Source: Haemonchus contortus
Taxonomy: Eukaryota; Nematoda; Chromadorea; Rhabditida; Trichostrongylidae
Direction: 5' to 3'
NCBI GenBank assembly: GCA_000469685.2
Contig: LS997567.1
Coordinates: forward strand, 1,088,302 to 1,152,301
DNA length: 64,000 nt
Shown piece after piece: positions 1-12,436 of the stretch. Below the pieces are notes generated by a model. It ran no database searches and was not told where the DNA came from. It was given only the letters and a program-made list of their open reading frames with translations. The position numbers were made by a program, and so were the translations under genes. The first letter of the stretch is position 1. Each line of letters begins with the position of its first letter.

Positions 1-2864
1 GACGGTAGTTCACAAAGCTGAGGGGAGTCTAGCACAGCTCTTCAGAAATCTGTACTCAAGGAATCCTTGTACTCTTATCAAAATCACAGTTCTAATAATC
101 GCTTCATTTTGGAGCACGGGTCCATAGCTTTCTATCCGTGTAAGGAAAAATCGGTCACTAAATTAGAGGTAGTTTAAAATATCTCCGCTAGAAAAGTTTT
201 TGCCCGAACCCTTGGCTTCAAGTATAACTCTACTCCCAGGCCAGCTGTGAGGAGCAAAATTCTCGGAATAGAATCTCTTGCCTGTAGGCGGAAGAAAAAT
301 GACCTCACAGCCTATGAAATTTTGAAATAGAAAATTTCGGCTGACTTGCAAGGTTCATTCACCTTTCATACGTCGAACACTAGGGAAAAACCAAAACTAG
401 TTCAGCCTATTGCAAGGCCTGGTATAAGAGTGAACTACTACCCAGTTCGTGGTTCTGTTGAGTTGAGCGAATTCAACCGAAAAATACGCCTTGCCTAAAG
501 GGTTGCAGCATCTCAAGCAAAATTTGTCTACATTTACTGTTAAAAGCTTAGTCGCGTTCTTTTTTTTTGCATTACGATACATGGATTAAAGTCAGGTACA
601 GTTCTTTCTTGTTACTTTTACTCTCATTTTTGTTTGTATTTTTAATTTCCTTTTCACTCATCTCAAGTTGTTTCGTTTGTTTATTTATTCTTTTTATATA
701 TGTCCTAATTCCATGTACATCGCTTCGTGCATGTAACGAATAATAATGATAATGACTCTTTGAGCAATCACAGAGCTGTAGTGAACAGACAATACCTCTT
801 TAGATAATGAAAGGAACTAACAATTTCCGCTAAACTGCTTAACGAAAACCGGTTGAACAAAATGTTCAATCTAATTCCTGCCTACAGTCATGCAGCCCTA
901 GATTGCTCATACACCTTAGCGTGGCTCTGGTTCGTACGAAGTCAGATTCCTGTCTATTTAAGGGCCAAGTTTATTCGTACTCAGCTAGCTCAGTCACTAT
1001 ACGGAATACGGAGATATTCAATTTTGTGAAGGCGATGTGCAGCGATCTGAGCGCTTTAGTTTTTATGCTGATTGCTACTGGATGTCGATGACTTCCTCCG
1101 CAGTAAAGCAACTGCGCTAAACATTCATAAACAAACAGATGAAGCCAATCTGCCGCTACTGTATTAGCCAAGACGAGGAAGACATGTAGCCGGAACGTAA
1201 GAGGGGCCCTTATTAACGGTAACCCCAGATTACCAGAATTGAAGCCACGAGTTTATCGTGCTACACCCAACTACCATTCATATCCCAGTGAGTGTATTCG
1301 ACAGAGGCAATTTCGAACTTCATTAGAAATGATCACAACTGAGAACTCTTCTTCGATTTTTGGTGACTCTTCGTATCTGTGATCAGTTTTCAAGAGCATA
1401 ACGGCATATTGACATCAAGCTCCACTTTTGACCATTTCGCCTTCAATTTAACGTGTTATCCCTTTGAATATTAACATTCATCAGTTCTTAGTCTCAATTC
1501 AGGCTCGCCACTCCCCCAAGAAAGTGCCCCGAGGCATGAACTAATACAAAAAATCCTGACGTTATAAACTTGAAACGTGAATGCAATAAAATCTCTGGTC
1601 TTAACGCTTATCCAAATCGACCAACCACTAATTTATGTGTGGTGAACGGCAAGTGCAACCGACTGAATATTGGTATTGGGGTCCATTTTACTGTTTGTGA
1701 GTAGTAATATGATAATCTATATCGGCAACTAGTACAGTTGCCACTGATGTAGTCGGCCAGCTGTGGACAGATCAGCCGAGAAGAATGTCTTCGGGGTTGC
1801 TCGTCCTTTGCTTAGAGCTGCGTTATCTGTACCCGACGCAGTAACTTCTTAGAGCAGAATAGTATGATTCGTGTTCGGACTCGACGTTCATTAAGCCCAT
1901 CGAACGATTATGAATAGGGTTACAGAAGCAAAGGCACCTGATCGGATATCAAAGAATTCAAGGAAAACAACATGAAATACCACGATTCTAGACGGTATTG
2001 TCGTTTAAAAGATTCGTTGAAAGGATCCAAGTGAACCAGTTCATCGAATGGAACTCGGGCCATTCTAGGTAGTAAATCACTACTGCACCGTAACCGTGAG
2101 ATAATTTGTATAAAAAGGGAATCTCATTAGCTCATGTTCACGCCATCGTGTTTTCTTCGGATCCTCAAATTCCACAATATCTTTGAACGGCTCCGGCTGG
2201 GTTCATTACTGTTCGGAACCTATATTGTCGACCTATCAGCATTTACGAATTTTGAAGGGATAGTGTTTCGGAAAGAAGACGTGCCCTTTTATGGGAATAT
2301 TACTTCATACTCATCATGGGCTCGGGCCGACACCTCAATGGTCATCCTAAAAAGACTAATTATGTGCATTCCGATTTCTAGACTCTATTGTTGGCCCTTG
2401 AAGATTGTGAGTGAACGATTTCACTCATCCAATTTGCATTAACCTACGAGCATCCTTAACAAAAATTGAAAGTTGACAAAAAACCTTCAATGAAAGGAAT
2501 GCCAAATTGGGGGGCGTGGGAGGGGTTCGAGAGGAAGCGGCAATAACAGCAGAGACCTTACCTCTATAGTAGATATACCAAGGGAATCTCCATCTATGAA
2601 TTGCTCATTTCATTACTCATCATTCTGTGAGAGCATCCTTCCTCCGTCGCCCTTGACAGATTTCTCCTCGATTGCGCGGACATGGTTTTGTCTTTTTCAG
2701 CCGTTATAGGCTTGACGATTGGGTTAGCCATCGGCTGTTTGGAGAATATTGTATTCCGCTCAACTTTATATCTGTTAATCATTGCTAGTGGATATATCAT
2801 TTGTGACGTTCCACACCCTACCTCCCTTTGTCGTCTTGCAATTGTCCAATGAGGTAGGCATAAA

Positions 2865-2916
2865 TTTTAATAACTTTTCATGGGCCAACCTTTTAATAAC
2901 TTTTCATGGGCCAACA
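2865..2916. repeat. 26-bp tandem duplication
   Basis: Two adjacent 26-bp copies containing TAACTTTTCATGGGCCAAC, at 2865-2890 and 2891-2916, differing only at the last base. The near identity suggests a recent duplication. No function is visible. Confidence 0.9.
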
Positions 2917-2960
2917 TTGATAGCTCCTCCAACTTGATGTCAACAGCGCCCAAAAAACTT

Positions 2961-2979
2961 CCCCCCCCCCCCCCCCCCC
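2961..2979. repeat. Poly-C tract, 19 C
   Basis: Uninterrupted run of 19 cytosines, the longest of eight C or G runs of at least 10 in this window. Confidence 0.95.
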
Positions 2980-3334
2980 GAGTTCGTATGGAATTACTTT
3001 GTAAACAGTCATACTATAAAGGCTCATGTGTACCGTCTTCTTTTTCCATGATAATTTTTCGATCTTTTTCAAACACTTGACAATCGAGATACACTGGAAC
3101 TTCCCATTTTCGATTAATTTGTACACTATTGTGGCTCAGGGTTGGACGTTCGCATGTCGTGCAAAATTTTTCTTATTCTCCTTGTAATACTCATGTCTGC
3201 GCCTCTACGGTAGACCACTTGTTGACTTGTCGAGCGCACGACTTTTTTGCCAAATATGCAGAAGAAGCAAAGCTACATGTTCTTGATATCGTTAGTTTTT
3301 TTTTTTTTTTTTGCTTCTGCCTCGAGGTTTGTAG

Positions 3335-3390
3335 GTGGAATATTTATTCTGGCCGACGTTTCGACGGACTCGTCGTTTTCAAAGGCCTGA
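3335..3390 (-). repeat. Penelope-type terminal-repeat motif, fragment
   Basis: Read on the - strand, this carries a hairpin-forming GACGAGTCCGTC segment followed by GAAACGTCGG. This resembles the CUGANGA-stem-GAAAC modules found in terminal repeats of Penelope-like elements. No reverse transcriptase is visible nearby, so it is at most a fragment. The family assignment rests on pattern recognition only. Confidence 0.35.
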
Positions 3391-3779
3391 AAGTGGTTCA
3401 AAGCGTGTTGATTGTACACTACCCCACCAAGCGCCTCTTCCACTCTAGCGTTTCTGACTTACTATCGGGAATGCACGAAAAATGTCCAAAATCCGAAAGG
3501 TAAGCTCACCTCACTTCCACCGCAAAAAGATGAGAGGATTTGGAATTTGATGCAAAGCTACATGGTTTAAGGTTTTCGAAATTTGTTTATTAGAAACAGC
3601 TGAACAACTAAGTATCATTATACGCCCCTGCATAAAATTGAAGTAAACAGTGTAGATGAGATTTCAATAGAATGTTTTCTCAGTTATTTGTCTGAAGTAG
3701 TCATATCAGGTGGTTTTTTCAATTGCTAGATTTATAGCATATGCTAGGCTGATATTTGCACATGCAATAAGATTTGAAT

Positions 3780-4529
3780 CACTGTTTGAATCTGGAGCGA
3801 GTCGCAGAGGTGGGTGCTGGGATTGGCAGACTGCAAAGGGCGGTATTGACAGGTACAAACAATGTGCCAGTTCCCTGGAGAACCATCAGATCTGAAACAC
3901 AAATTGGAGGTTTTCACGGCATTGTTAATGCCAAAACTCGCTATCGTACGTAATCTATCGGGTTCTAGTTCATTCGTAAATTGACAGGTAAATATGTATG
4001 ATGGAGGAAGGTTAGGCGGAATCCAGGGATTGAGTGGAAGATCGGCGGCTCTATTGGCAACATTGCTCTTCTCTTGGTTTTTCTCTGGATGTCATGGATT
4101 CGCCCTCCGTTCCCTAGTTTTTCTAGGACGTTTCCCTTATTACTTTTTCTCGAAAACGGGCAGTCGATTCCAAGTTACAATTGCAATGAGATGGCCATTT
4201 TTACCTCATCGCAAATTATTTAAAAAATTGACTTTGCTAGTAGTTTAATCGTATCCAAAGCAAACAGGGTCCATAAGTAGCGATCAGCAATCCGAGAAAA
4301 AGGTGCCTCTCGTCATTGAAATAGCCAGTCCTCAGTTTTTCGATCCCGATGAAGAGGGAAATGAGTGGAGGCATCCCGAGCGTATGTAGAGCAGCAAATT
4401 GAGTCCGTATGGTTACAGTACGGCAAAAAAGCAGCTTTTGCTGAGCATGACATCCATCATGTTGATCTCATTTGGCAAGTAATGGAATGTATATGCTGTT
4501 TTAAACATTCAGATTTTCAGATTTACTGA
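3780..4529 (+). CDS. C-terminal exons of an unidentified one-pass membrane protein
   Basis: Five exons join in frame: about 3780-3945, 4027-4116, 4268-4381, 4435-4478 and a terminal exon 4521-4529 reading Ile-Tyr-stop. The first ends in a soluble segment (QIGGFHGIVNAKTRY). The second encodes a hydrophobic helix (IGNIALLLVFLWMSW). The third is acidic and polar (VIEIASPQFFDPDEEGNEW). The last residues are HHVDLIWQIY. All introns are GT-AG and phases agree at every junction, but the acceptors at 4027 and 4435 were chosen because they keep frame. The 5' end is unresolved; an upstream exon near 3490 is possible. I do not recognise the family. The alternative frame at 3994-4248 also has a hydrophobic stretch and cannot be excluded. 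Confidence 0.5.
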
Positions 4530-7500
4530 TTAATTAATGGTGTTATTCCGGCTTTGCTATGCTCTTTTGTAGTGACTGAATTGAATGAAAAAGGCGTACA
4601 GCTGCCGCTGTTTACTGCTTTGAACCACACCAGTCGCCAGTTTCCTTGTTCATTTGTAATACCTTTCTCACAAACACTCCTAACCATTGGGCATATGACC
4701 ATCTCTTTCACCATTTAGAGCATATATGTTCTTAGTGGCAACAAATTGTTGAATCTCAATCTCATCAAAAAAACCTGCTGTTCTATGTGTGCAAAGCTCC
4801 CCTCACGCTCAGCCACCATCGTATGGCAGTTTTCTTCCAAAACGAAAACCAAACGGTAATTGCTAGTCTTCTGAGTGTATATGAAAGTGGCAGGAGGGAG
4901 GCTTCGAAGAGGAAGCCTTCATTAAATTTTATGGGCGATTGAAAAAATCAGATGGCCTCATCTTCATAACACCCAAATTTATTCAATTACTTTGCAGTAC
5001 AGCACCTCTTTTTTTTAGGACAGTTTTTGGGTTCAGCTTCTTTACCACTTTATAACTTTTCATTTTGAACGACTTGGAATTGTAGGAATTTTTGAATAAA
5101 AGATGCACATCATGGCTTATCCAACACAATTTTGACAGGACTACATCGGTTTTGAACTGAATTTTGCCTACTCTGCTATGGATAAGTAATTCATTGCAGT
5201 TACAGTAACGATAAGCTCTATATGTCCATGTGAAGGTTTGATGTGATCATTGGTTCTATCTTAGCGTTTTGTATTCATCATATGATGCGTTATAGACGAT
5301 CTTCATTCTTCATCCATTAGGGCTCTGGTCGAGAAGCACTGCCATACTCATACAGTATAAATAGAGAGCAAAATAATTTACGGAGACAATCACAAATTCA
5401 ACATAACTTTCAGTAAGAGCTATAGTCTACATAACCCCTAAACCTGGTGGTTACACTCATGTGACAGCTCATGATAGAGACCATTAATTCTTTCAGAAAA
5501 GGCCAGACAGTCGAATAATTCTAGAAATAGAAACCCAAAAGACAACAGCAACAAGGAAGGCAAACAACCCCCCCCCCCCCTCCCTCACCCCACTGAGCAG
5601 AAACGCGCATGGTGTGAACGTAGGTGAAGCGCTTGCAAAAAAATACCGATAGAACCGTCTAGTCGAGGCGGTTGGTCCTAAATACCTCAAAAGGATGAAA
5701 CGCTCGGCAAATGGGCATTAGAAAAAGTCACCATGGCACTGCACTTTTGGCCACAAAAACTGATTTATCTACCTTTCGAAGTTTATTTTAGCTAGGCAAA
5801 GTGGTGTGGTGCTCTTCGTAACACGTTTGGACGAGTTATTTTCTCTACAGTGAGCAACGGATGAAAAGCTCGGTTAACCTGAGCATAAGCAACTTACATC
5901 TTCATCTTATCTTAACTTACATCTTAAGCATCTTCTTGCTTTACCCCAGAAATCAAGCGATTGGTAGTTGAAACTTTGGCACAACCCAAGGTCGAGTCCT
6001 GAGCCTTCTCATACGTCCAAATATGTAATCTTAAGAATCTGTTCTAGTTCGTGTTAGAACCATCATTCTTGAGATAGGAAACACTCAACATGACAAAAAG
6101 CGAAGTGGATGATGAATTGCATTTAACGACCGTGGTTGGAGGCCAGGGACTGGAATGCATTGAGGAACCCACCTTCGTTAGCAAAGTTTCAGGGTAATCA
6201 CTAGCTAACTATGTCTGAGCGGTTCTCTATTGCCCATTTGAAAGAGTCGTTCGTGGCCAACAGTGTCTAATGCCTTCTCATTTCGCTTTTGTTGCCCATC
6301 TTCCCCAGTAGAGGAGTAGTGCAATGAAGAATGATGAAAAGTAGGCTACACTATCTACTCTTCATCTTTGCTCATGACTTTGCTCCTCTGAAGTATAATA
6401 AAATTGGACCATGCCTATTTCTTCTTCAGATGTCATACGAAGCGAATTTGATTAATAATTGCTGTCTTTCATCATGCAACTGCGTTCAGGGCTTATTAGA
6501 TGAGGCTCTATATAAAGGGCATAAGAAAAGAAAACGGTGAAAAAGATTTGGCTTAGTCACTCTCTACCAAACCACTTCTTGGTATGAGTAAAATGCACTG
6601 GTCAATATTTCTCAAAGGTTTTGCTCACCATCCTTCAATATCGTACACTCAGAACTTGCCAACCTTTTGACTTTAATATTTCAAATGTGGTTATCTGTTC
6701 GTACTATCTTTGTATCACCCATGCTTCCAAAAGCTTCCCTTTGCGCTCCTTTCCTTGAGCCAAACCTTTTCTCTGGATTCATTCTGTTACGGTGCTGACG
6801 AAGAGTCCATACACTCAATTTCTTCTTGATCATAGCCGATAAATAATCAAACAGCTTGGTAGGAAGGTGTCGCCAGTACCAGAGCTGTGTGGATTCTTGA
6901 AATATTCATAGGATTGAAATGAACGCGACGTCATTGACTAATATGCTTACGACAACGGCCATTCGTTAGATCCAGCTGTAAACAGCCTTATATTAGCTAT
7001 TAGTCAGCCATTTTCAGCTTCGCTCGGTTGAAGCTCGATGCTATGAGGGTGAAAAAGCTACAGGTATTGTGAACCATTCTGGAATCTGGGATAAGGTAGT
7101 CGCCAAGTAAAACACAGTAGACCTCTTTCTCAAAGTTGATTTTAATGGTTGAGAGCGCAAGAGAGGAGTTGAGTAGGATTGGCGTCATCAGCAGGAGTTG
7201 CGTTATGTTTGACTGAGTGGCTACTTCAGGAATTCACAAAAAAAATTAATCCACATTCTCTGCGACAAGGAATGCCACCTTAGAAGGGAGTGCTAGGCTT
7301 CCTCAAAAAGCGCTTATGGTTTGCATGTTCTTCTCCAAATCTTTCGCACGTTGACGTTGAATGTCATCGAGCTTTCCCATGGACAAAAAGGTCATGAGCT
7401 TGGATCCATGAAAAAGCTCCCTTTCCAAGCCATGGATGTCACTCAGAAATGCAATCTCATCACGGTTGAATCACACTTGCTATCCTTCTGAATGGATCAA

Positions 7501-8079
7501 CCATCAGTCAAATTTCTATAGATTTCTAGCGATTAAAAGAGCCATTCTGACAATACTGCTTGAATCTCAAGTGGGACTCCCGAAAGGCTTAAAACATTCG
7601 TAGTCGAAGTTGAAAAAGCCGTGCATTTTTCACACACTCGTCTTATTCTTTTAAGAAAGAGTATCCATTCAAATGCACACTTCATGATTGTGTGACTAGG
7701 GCTGCGAACTATATTTAATATGGTCGGAGCGCTATATGGTCTTCTAATGTGAAAGCGAATGCAATAAAGCCTGATTCGAAAAAGAATGATGGTTTACAAA
7801 CAGCTCTCACTCGTCTGCTGCCTTTTAGCGTTCAGAATTAAGCGCACAGCGCAGTGTAAGAGCTAAGGTTAGGGTAGCATCGCTCTCTGGTGGACCCTTC
7901 AACAAGACATGGGCACCGCGGAGCAATCCGTTTGGAGGCGTTGGCTAGCCATGTCATGGTTCATCCTTTTCTGAGCTGTCTTTCACCACGGCGTCATGGA
8001 CCACCAACAAGTTATTTTTCCCGAAATCTCCAACATTGAGCACTTCACGGAAAATCATTGACGCATAATTTTTTTTTTA
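4530..8079. other. Intergenic region, no gene recognised
   Basis: AT-rich sequence with no splice-bounded exon I could support on either strand. It contains a run of 13 C near 5.57 kb and a small ACTTACATCTT duplication near 5.9 kb. The short - strand frame at 7000-7188 has no recognisable motif. Confidence 0.45.
5568..5580. repeat. Poly-C tract, 13 C
   Basis: Run of 13 cytosines in intergenic sequence. Confidence 0.95.
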
Positions 8080-9720
8080 GTTGAATTAATTACTTGCTCG
8101 TCTAATCAGCAACAACCAGCACTTCGACGTGCCAGTCACTCTGGAAACTGACCTACGGATGGCATTATTTTGTGTCCGCTGGCAAAATGAGAACCAATCA
8201 TTCGCAACGCTAGTTCAAAGATTTTGTAGCAAGAGACAAAAGCACATCAAGCTTTGGTAAGAAAAAACACTTCTAGGGAACATCCTAATCGACTGGACCG
8301 TAACATACGCCGGAGCTTCGCCAGTTGAAGAGTGGCTTAACGTGGTCGTGGCTGACTGCATCTCGCACGGCAAGGGAGTATGTCAAGTACGACCTCTTCC
8401 CTGATATTTGCAACAGCCATACCTGCAGACCTGCCCACCATCATTAGTTTCTGGGTGTGTCGTCCCTTCAATATCCCCTCCAACATCAGACATTCTATCA
8501 CGCCAGTTGTTCAGGACCTGGTACAATCCAAGCAGTTTCTAACCAGGGCATCTTAAGAGCATCTCTCAGTAATCGTCAGAACCTTGGCTCGGCTCCTTAC
8601 AAATACAAGTTACTCACTCCGGGAAAACCCGGTAAGACTAGAACGTTTTATGAAAAAAAGCATCCCAATTTCCCTGCTGTCTGTGGTGTACAAACTCTTC
8701 ATACGAGTCGTCCTCAACAGTATTGGCAGAATATTCTGCGGAGAACAGCTATGCGAAGGAGCGAGCAGGGTTGCGTGGAGGCTTCACTAAGATCGATGAT
8801 ACTTCAGTCACAAGATTCACTGATTTGAGGATGATTCTCGACACTGGTGGAACAGAAGCGGAACCGAAACAGTTGGCGATGTTTCTGCTCAACATGGAAA
8901 AATTTTCGTAGGCCCTCGTAACAGTTTTTTTTACATTTGTGCAAGGAAATCATAGTCAACGGTAAGAGAGGAATCCAGAAAGTGATACCGTCTTGCTCAA
9001 ATTCTTCAGTGCGACTGTGGAAAATGTTATACGCATGTGGAATTGGAAGAAAGACTGATGCTCGACGGTCTTTACCTATTATACATCACCTTCGTTTTGC
9101 AGAGGACATCGTTCTTATAACACCAAATGACAAGTAGGTTTAACAAATGCTGAATGAACTCGCCAGCACTCATAAGAGGATCGGTTCGCAACTGGATTTT
9201 GCAAGTACTGCATTCAGGAGAGACGGGTTTTTCTGAAGCTGTCTTTGAATTCAGCTGTGCGAAAATCTACGAATGCTGTGCCTACGTGCGCCAACATGAT
9301 GGAGGCTCCGGAGCTGCGAAGAAAAAACGCGGGGTAGGGTGAACATATGAAAACATTGAGGAACTAGTGAGGAAGGCTAGGAACATCCTGTTCCACATCC
9401 ACCTTCTTAAAACTGTGCTCCTTCGTCAAAAAAGAGTAAAAATGGATTTAACGAATCTAGAGCGGCTGAGACTGACTTGGATGGGGTATTCAGGCGAATT
9501 ACCAATTATATGCTATTGCGTAAAGCTGGTTGCAGAAAACCAAAGGGAAAAGCCATTACTATTCAGAGCTCCAGATCACGTCCATCCTCTGGATGCAGCG
9601 GATACAATTTTTGCCCATTTACCAAACCCTATCTGGGCCACTTCTAGTCTGAAGAGTTCACTTATGACGTGATTTGGGGCCATAGATTCATCGTGGGAAT
9701 CATCACGGATATCATTTTTT
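8080..9720 (+). mobile_element. Decayed RTE-type non-LTR retrotransposon
   Basis: Fragments of a reverse transcriptase lie in order on the + strand in shifting frames. Around 8620-8720 the segment IPISLLSVVYKLFIRVVLN matches the conserved (Y)RPISLLS block preceding the catalytic motifs. At 8740-8790 a CEGA(S)RV(A)W region corresponds to the CEQAGFRKGF block. At 9090-9130 HHLRFAEDIVLITPN is the catalytic FADDI box with the first Asp replaced by Glu. Many frameshifts and stops make it inactive. The arrangement resembles the RTE elements abundant in hookworm genomes, from general knowledge. The boundaries are approximate, no endonuclease domain is recognisable, and the 5' truncation is typical of target-primed insertion. 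Confidence 0.75.
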
Positions 9721-10307
9721 TATCGTGAACTGTATCTCGAAATCTTGGACTCTTCGCAGGCAGGGTGAGCATGCAGTTAGAATAAACCAACGCGCTGTGA
9801 TAGGGACGATGCTCGGAGTTCCCTGATTCTGAACGGAAATAATTATGTACCTAGAATTAAGAAAGAATTTAATGGACTACACTGATTAATAACAGGAACG
9901 AATGAGGGAAATACTAGTAGCCGCTAAAAGAACTGGTGGTGACGGTAGGCGCGAGTGATTCAAGTGATTTGAGTCAGTCAGTTACTTCCTTAATAGCACT
10001 GTTGAGAGCCTTCATAAGTGGAGAACCCATTTTTAACGTTCTGAGAGCACGTTGCAGAAGAGAACCGGTGCATCTCATATCCCTGATGAGGCCATCTGAG
10101 CAGCGCTTATGCAACTTCCAGCTGCCCGACTCTGTGGAATTCTTCTTTGAGTTGACCATGTTAAACTCGGCATTGAGAACTTATACGTGCGTATTTCTTT
10201 CTCTTCTTGAAAAACATGCTTCTCATCGGTCGTGCAATTGTTATATTGTGTTCCTGAGGTTGCTCGTGATCGAAACGTACTGTATACACAGAATTTCTAG
10301 AGCTGTC

Positions 10308-12436
10308 ATGTTGACAGCGTGTAAAGACGATGCCTACAAATGTGCCTGTCTGGCAGTGGAATGTCCACGAGTGTTCAATTATTCGGTTGCACTGAAGGAA
10401 GAATGCTGGATGAAGGAATGCTTCATAAGTAAACGGGCGCTCGACCAGTCAACTCTCTTGCAGGTATGCTTAGCAGCAGAAGAGATTAAATTTTAAATCT
10501 GCGTTTATTTCAAGGTCACTGTCGGCTATATTGTCATCCTCCTCATCGGCTTACTTGGTAATATACTAGCAATATCCGTTTTACGCAAGCATCCGCTTAT
10601 GAAGACTCACAGCAGGTATTGACTGATCATTTATATCATTATTTGAACTTTATTTCGGATTGAAAATACCACGACGTTAGGAATTGCAAAGTTCTATCAG
10701 CCTGCTCTCCTCAAGAAGTTCAACCGCGATTGAAAGGGAAGGGGTGGTCATCTTTGTACTTGTTAACCATAGTCCAGCTATCATTTTTAACTTCTCTTTT
10801 AACGAGTACGATAGTCTTCGGTGGTGAATTATAGCATTTTCAGCATCTACATAATGAATCTTGCCATGGCCGATCTCATCACTCTGTGTGTTGGTTTACC
10901 GTTTGAACTGATCATGAACTGGAGTCAATATCCGTGGCCATTTCCAGACCTATTCTGTAATCTCAAAGCGCTCATCGCTGAAACTACGAAGTATAATGAT
11001 TCTTGATTATCTGCAGGGATCAATTCTTTTTTAGAAACTTATGCTTTCAGCTACGTTTCTATCATTACGATTTTATTGTTCTCCATCGAACGTTACATTG
11101 CCGTCTGTCACCCATTCGTCTTCGTGAAAATCAAACCGCTGCGGCAGAATGTATGTTTAATAGAACTTCAAAGGCAACATAGAATCGATAAAATGAGTGA
11201 TCCACGATCTAGTCGATCGATAATGATCACTGATCACTTTTCAAATTAGGTACACAAAGTGTTGTGCGCTGCGTGGCTTGTGTCAGCGTTATGTGCTTCA
11301 CCTTTCGGATTTTATCATAGAGCGGACTACATTTTGAAGGACTGGCCCGGAACTAAAAATAACAAGCCGGTGAGTTTTCCAATACCTGAGATAGAGCCGG
11401 TACTCTGAAATTCACGTAGCGGTGCGAAACTATCCGTTCGTTTGAGGTTTTATCATCGAAGATGTGCATGGTCGCTGTGCTGTTCGACCGCAGTTCGAAG
11501 CTAATGTACAAAGTGAGAAGTCCATTGGTTCTTAGTAAATTACTTCATTCGGAATACAAGTATTTTATTTCAGTTTATTTTCCATTTATCAGCGCTCCTG
11601 TTCTTTGTTGTTCCACTTTCAATAATTTTTGTATTGCACATACTCATCGCTTTTCACGTAAGTGAACTTCATTTGGATTCATTTGAGCATCTTCGGAATA
11701 ATTTTGATTTCTGGAAGCAAATTTTAGGTCCGATCATCTCGCAAAGGTGTCAATCGGTCCGATCACGTTGATGAAGGGAATTTTCGGCTGACTTTCATTC
11801 TAGGTTACTTGTTTTATTCTGTTCAATAGAAAAGTTATTGGCACTTTATGGCGTCATACTGAATGGGATCTTTTCAGTTAGTATCGTCATTGCATTGTTC
11901 ATCTGTCATGTGCCTTTTCAAATCCAACGCCTGTCGTTTTTTTATTTTGAAAATGAGCAAGTCGTTTCAACACTAAATCAGTACCTCTTCTTCATATCAG
12001 GTATGTCACCTTCCTTCATACTGAATGATTTGCCTTTAAACAAATACTTATACTTCAAAGATACTTTGCAACTATTTATAAAAAAACATCATGGAAGAAA
12101 TCCAAATTTCCTGCAGCGTGGCTGATATACATCGATACAGAAAAAGTCGACTTTGCAGGGTTTCTGTTTTATCTGGCGCCAATTGTGAATCCTATTTTGT
12201 ACAATGTCGTCTCAGCGCGGTTCCGTAAAGCATCGAAGGATATTCTCCTGTCAATTTTCTATTCGTCAAAGCGACCAGGCGAATCCATTGTGATGAGACG
12301 ACGGTCTTCCGTCAACTACATCATGTACGTGACCTATCGTTATACACGATTTTGCCACCATTTTTGCCGTTTCAGAGCCGGTCGTGGCGACATACATCAC
12401 TGTAACGATGAACCTCTCTGCGGTCCTCTTCTGTAG
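10308..12436 (+). CDS. Neuromedin-U-receptor-like peptide GPCR, 424 residues
   Basis: Class A rhodopsin-like receptor for a neuropeptide, predicted in the neuronal or intestinal plasma membrane and G-protein coupled. Eleven exons join with consistent phases: 10308-10463, 10515-10615, 10844-10990, 11051-11150, 11250-11369, 11420-11512, 11574-11657, 11728-11803, 11830-12000, 12159-12324, 12376-12436. Seven helices are visible. TM1 has GLLGNILAISVL. TM2 has MADLIT, with Asp96. TM3 has the disulfide Cys in FCNLK and ends in the ERY box at residues 148-150. The second outer loop has RCE, the partner Cys. TM6 has CHVPFQIQRL. TM7 has NPILY at 360-364. The PFPDLFCNLKALIAETT and HRADYILKDWPGT stretches point to the invertebrate neuromedin U (pyrokinin-like) receptor group. 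The start follows a TTTCTAG acceptor by seven bases, suiting a trans-spliced leader. A more distant peptide receptor subgroup cannot be excluded. Confidence 0.88.

Larger units (their letters stand above)
1..3770. other. Intergenic region, no gene recognised
   Basis: AT-rich sequence with only short chance reading frames. The longest, about 102 codons at 2134-2442 and 124 codons at 3129-3503 on the + strand, have no recognisable motif; the second runs through a T homopolymer and a retroelement-like motif. The stretch also holds a 26-bp tandem duplication, a run of 19 C and the motif near 3.35 kb, listed separately. A possible first exon of the downstream gene, reading MSKIRK before a GTAAGC donor, ends near 3500, but I could not join it in frame. 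Confidence 0.5.

Noticed and set aside
9936..10307. N-terminal extension of the GPCR back to 9936
   Set aside because: The frame is open upstream, but a good acceptor (TTTCTAG) lies just before the Met at 10308, and the upstream residues look random.
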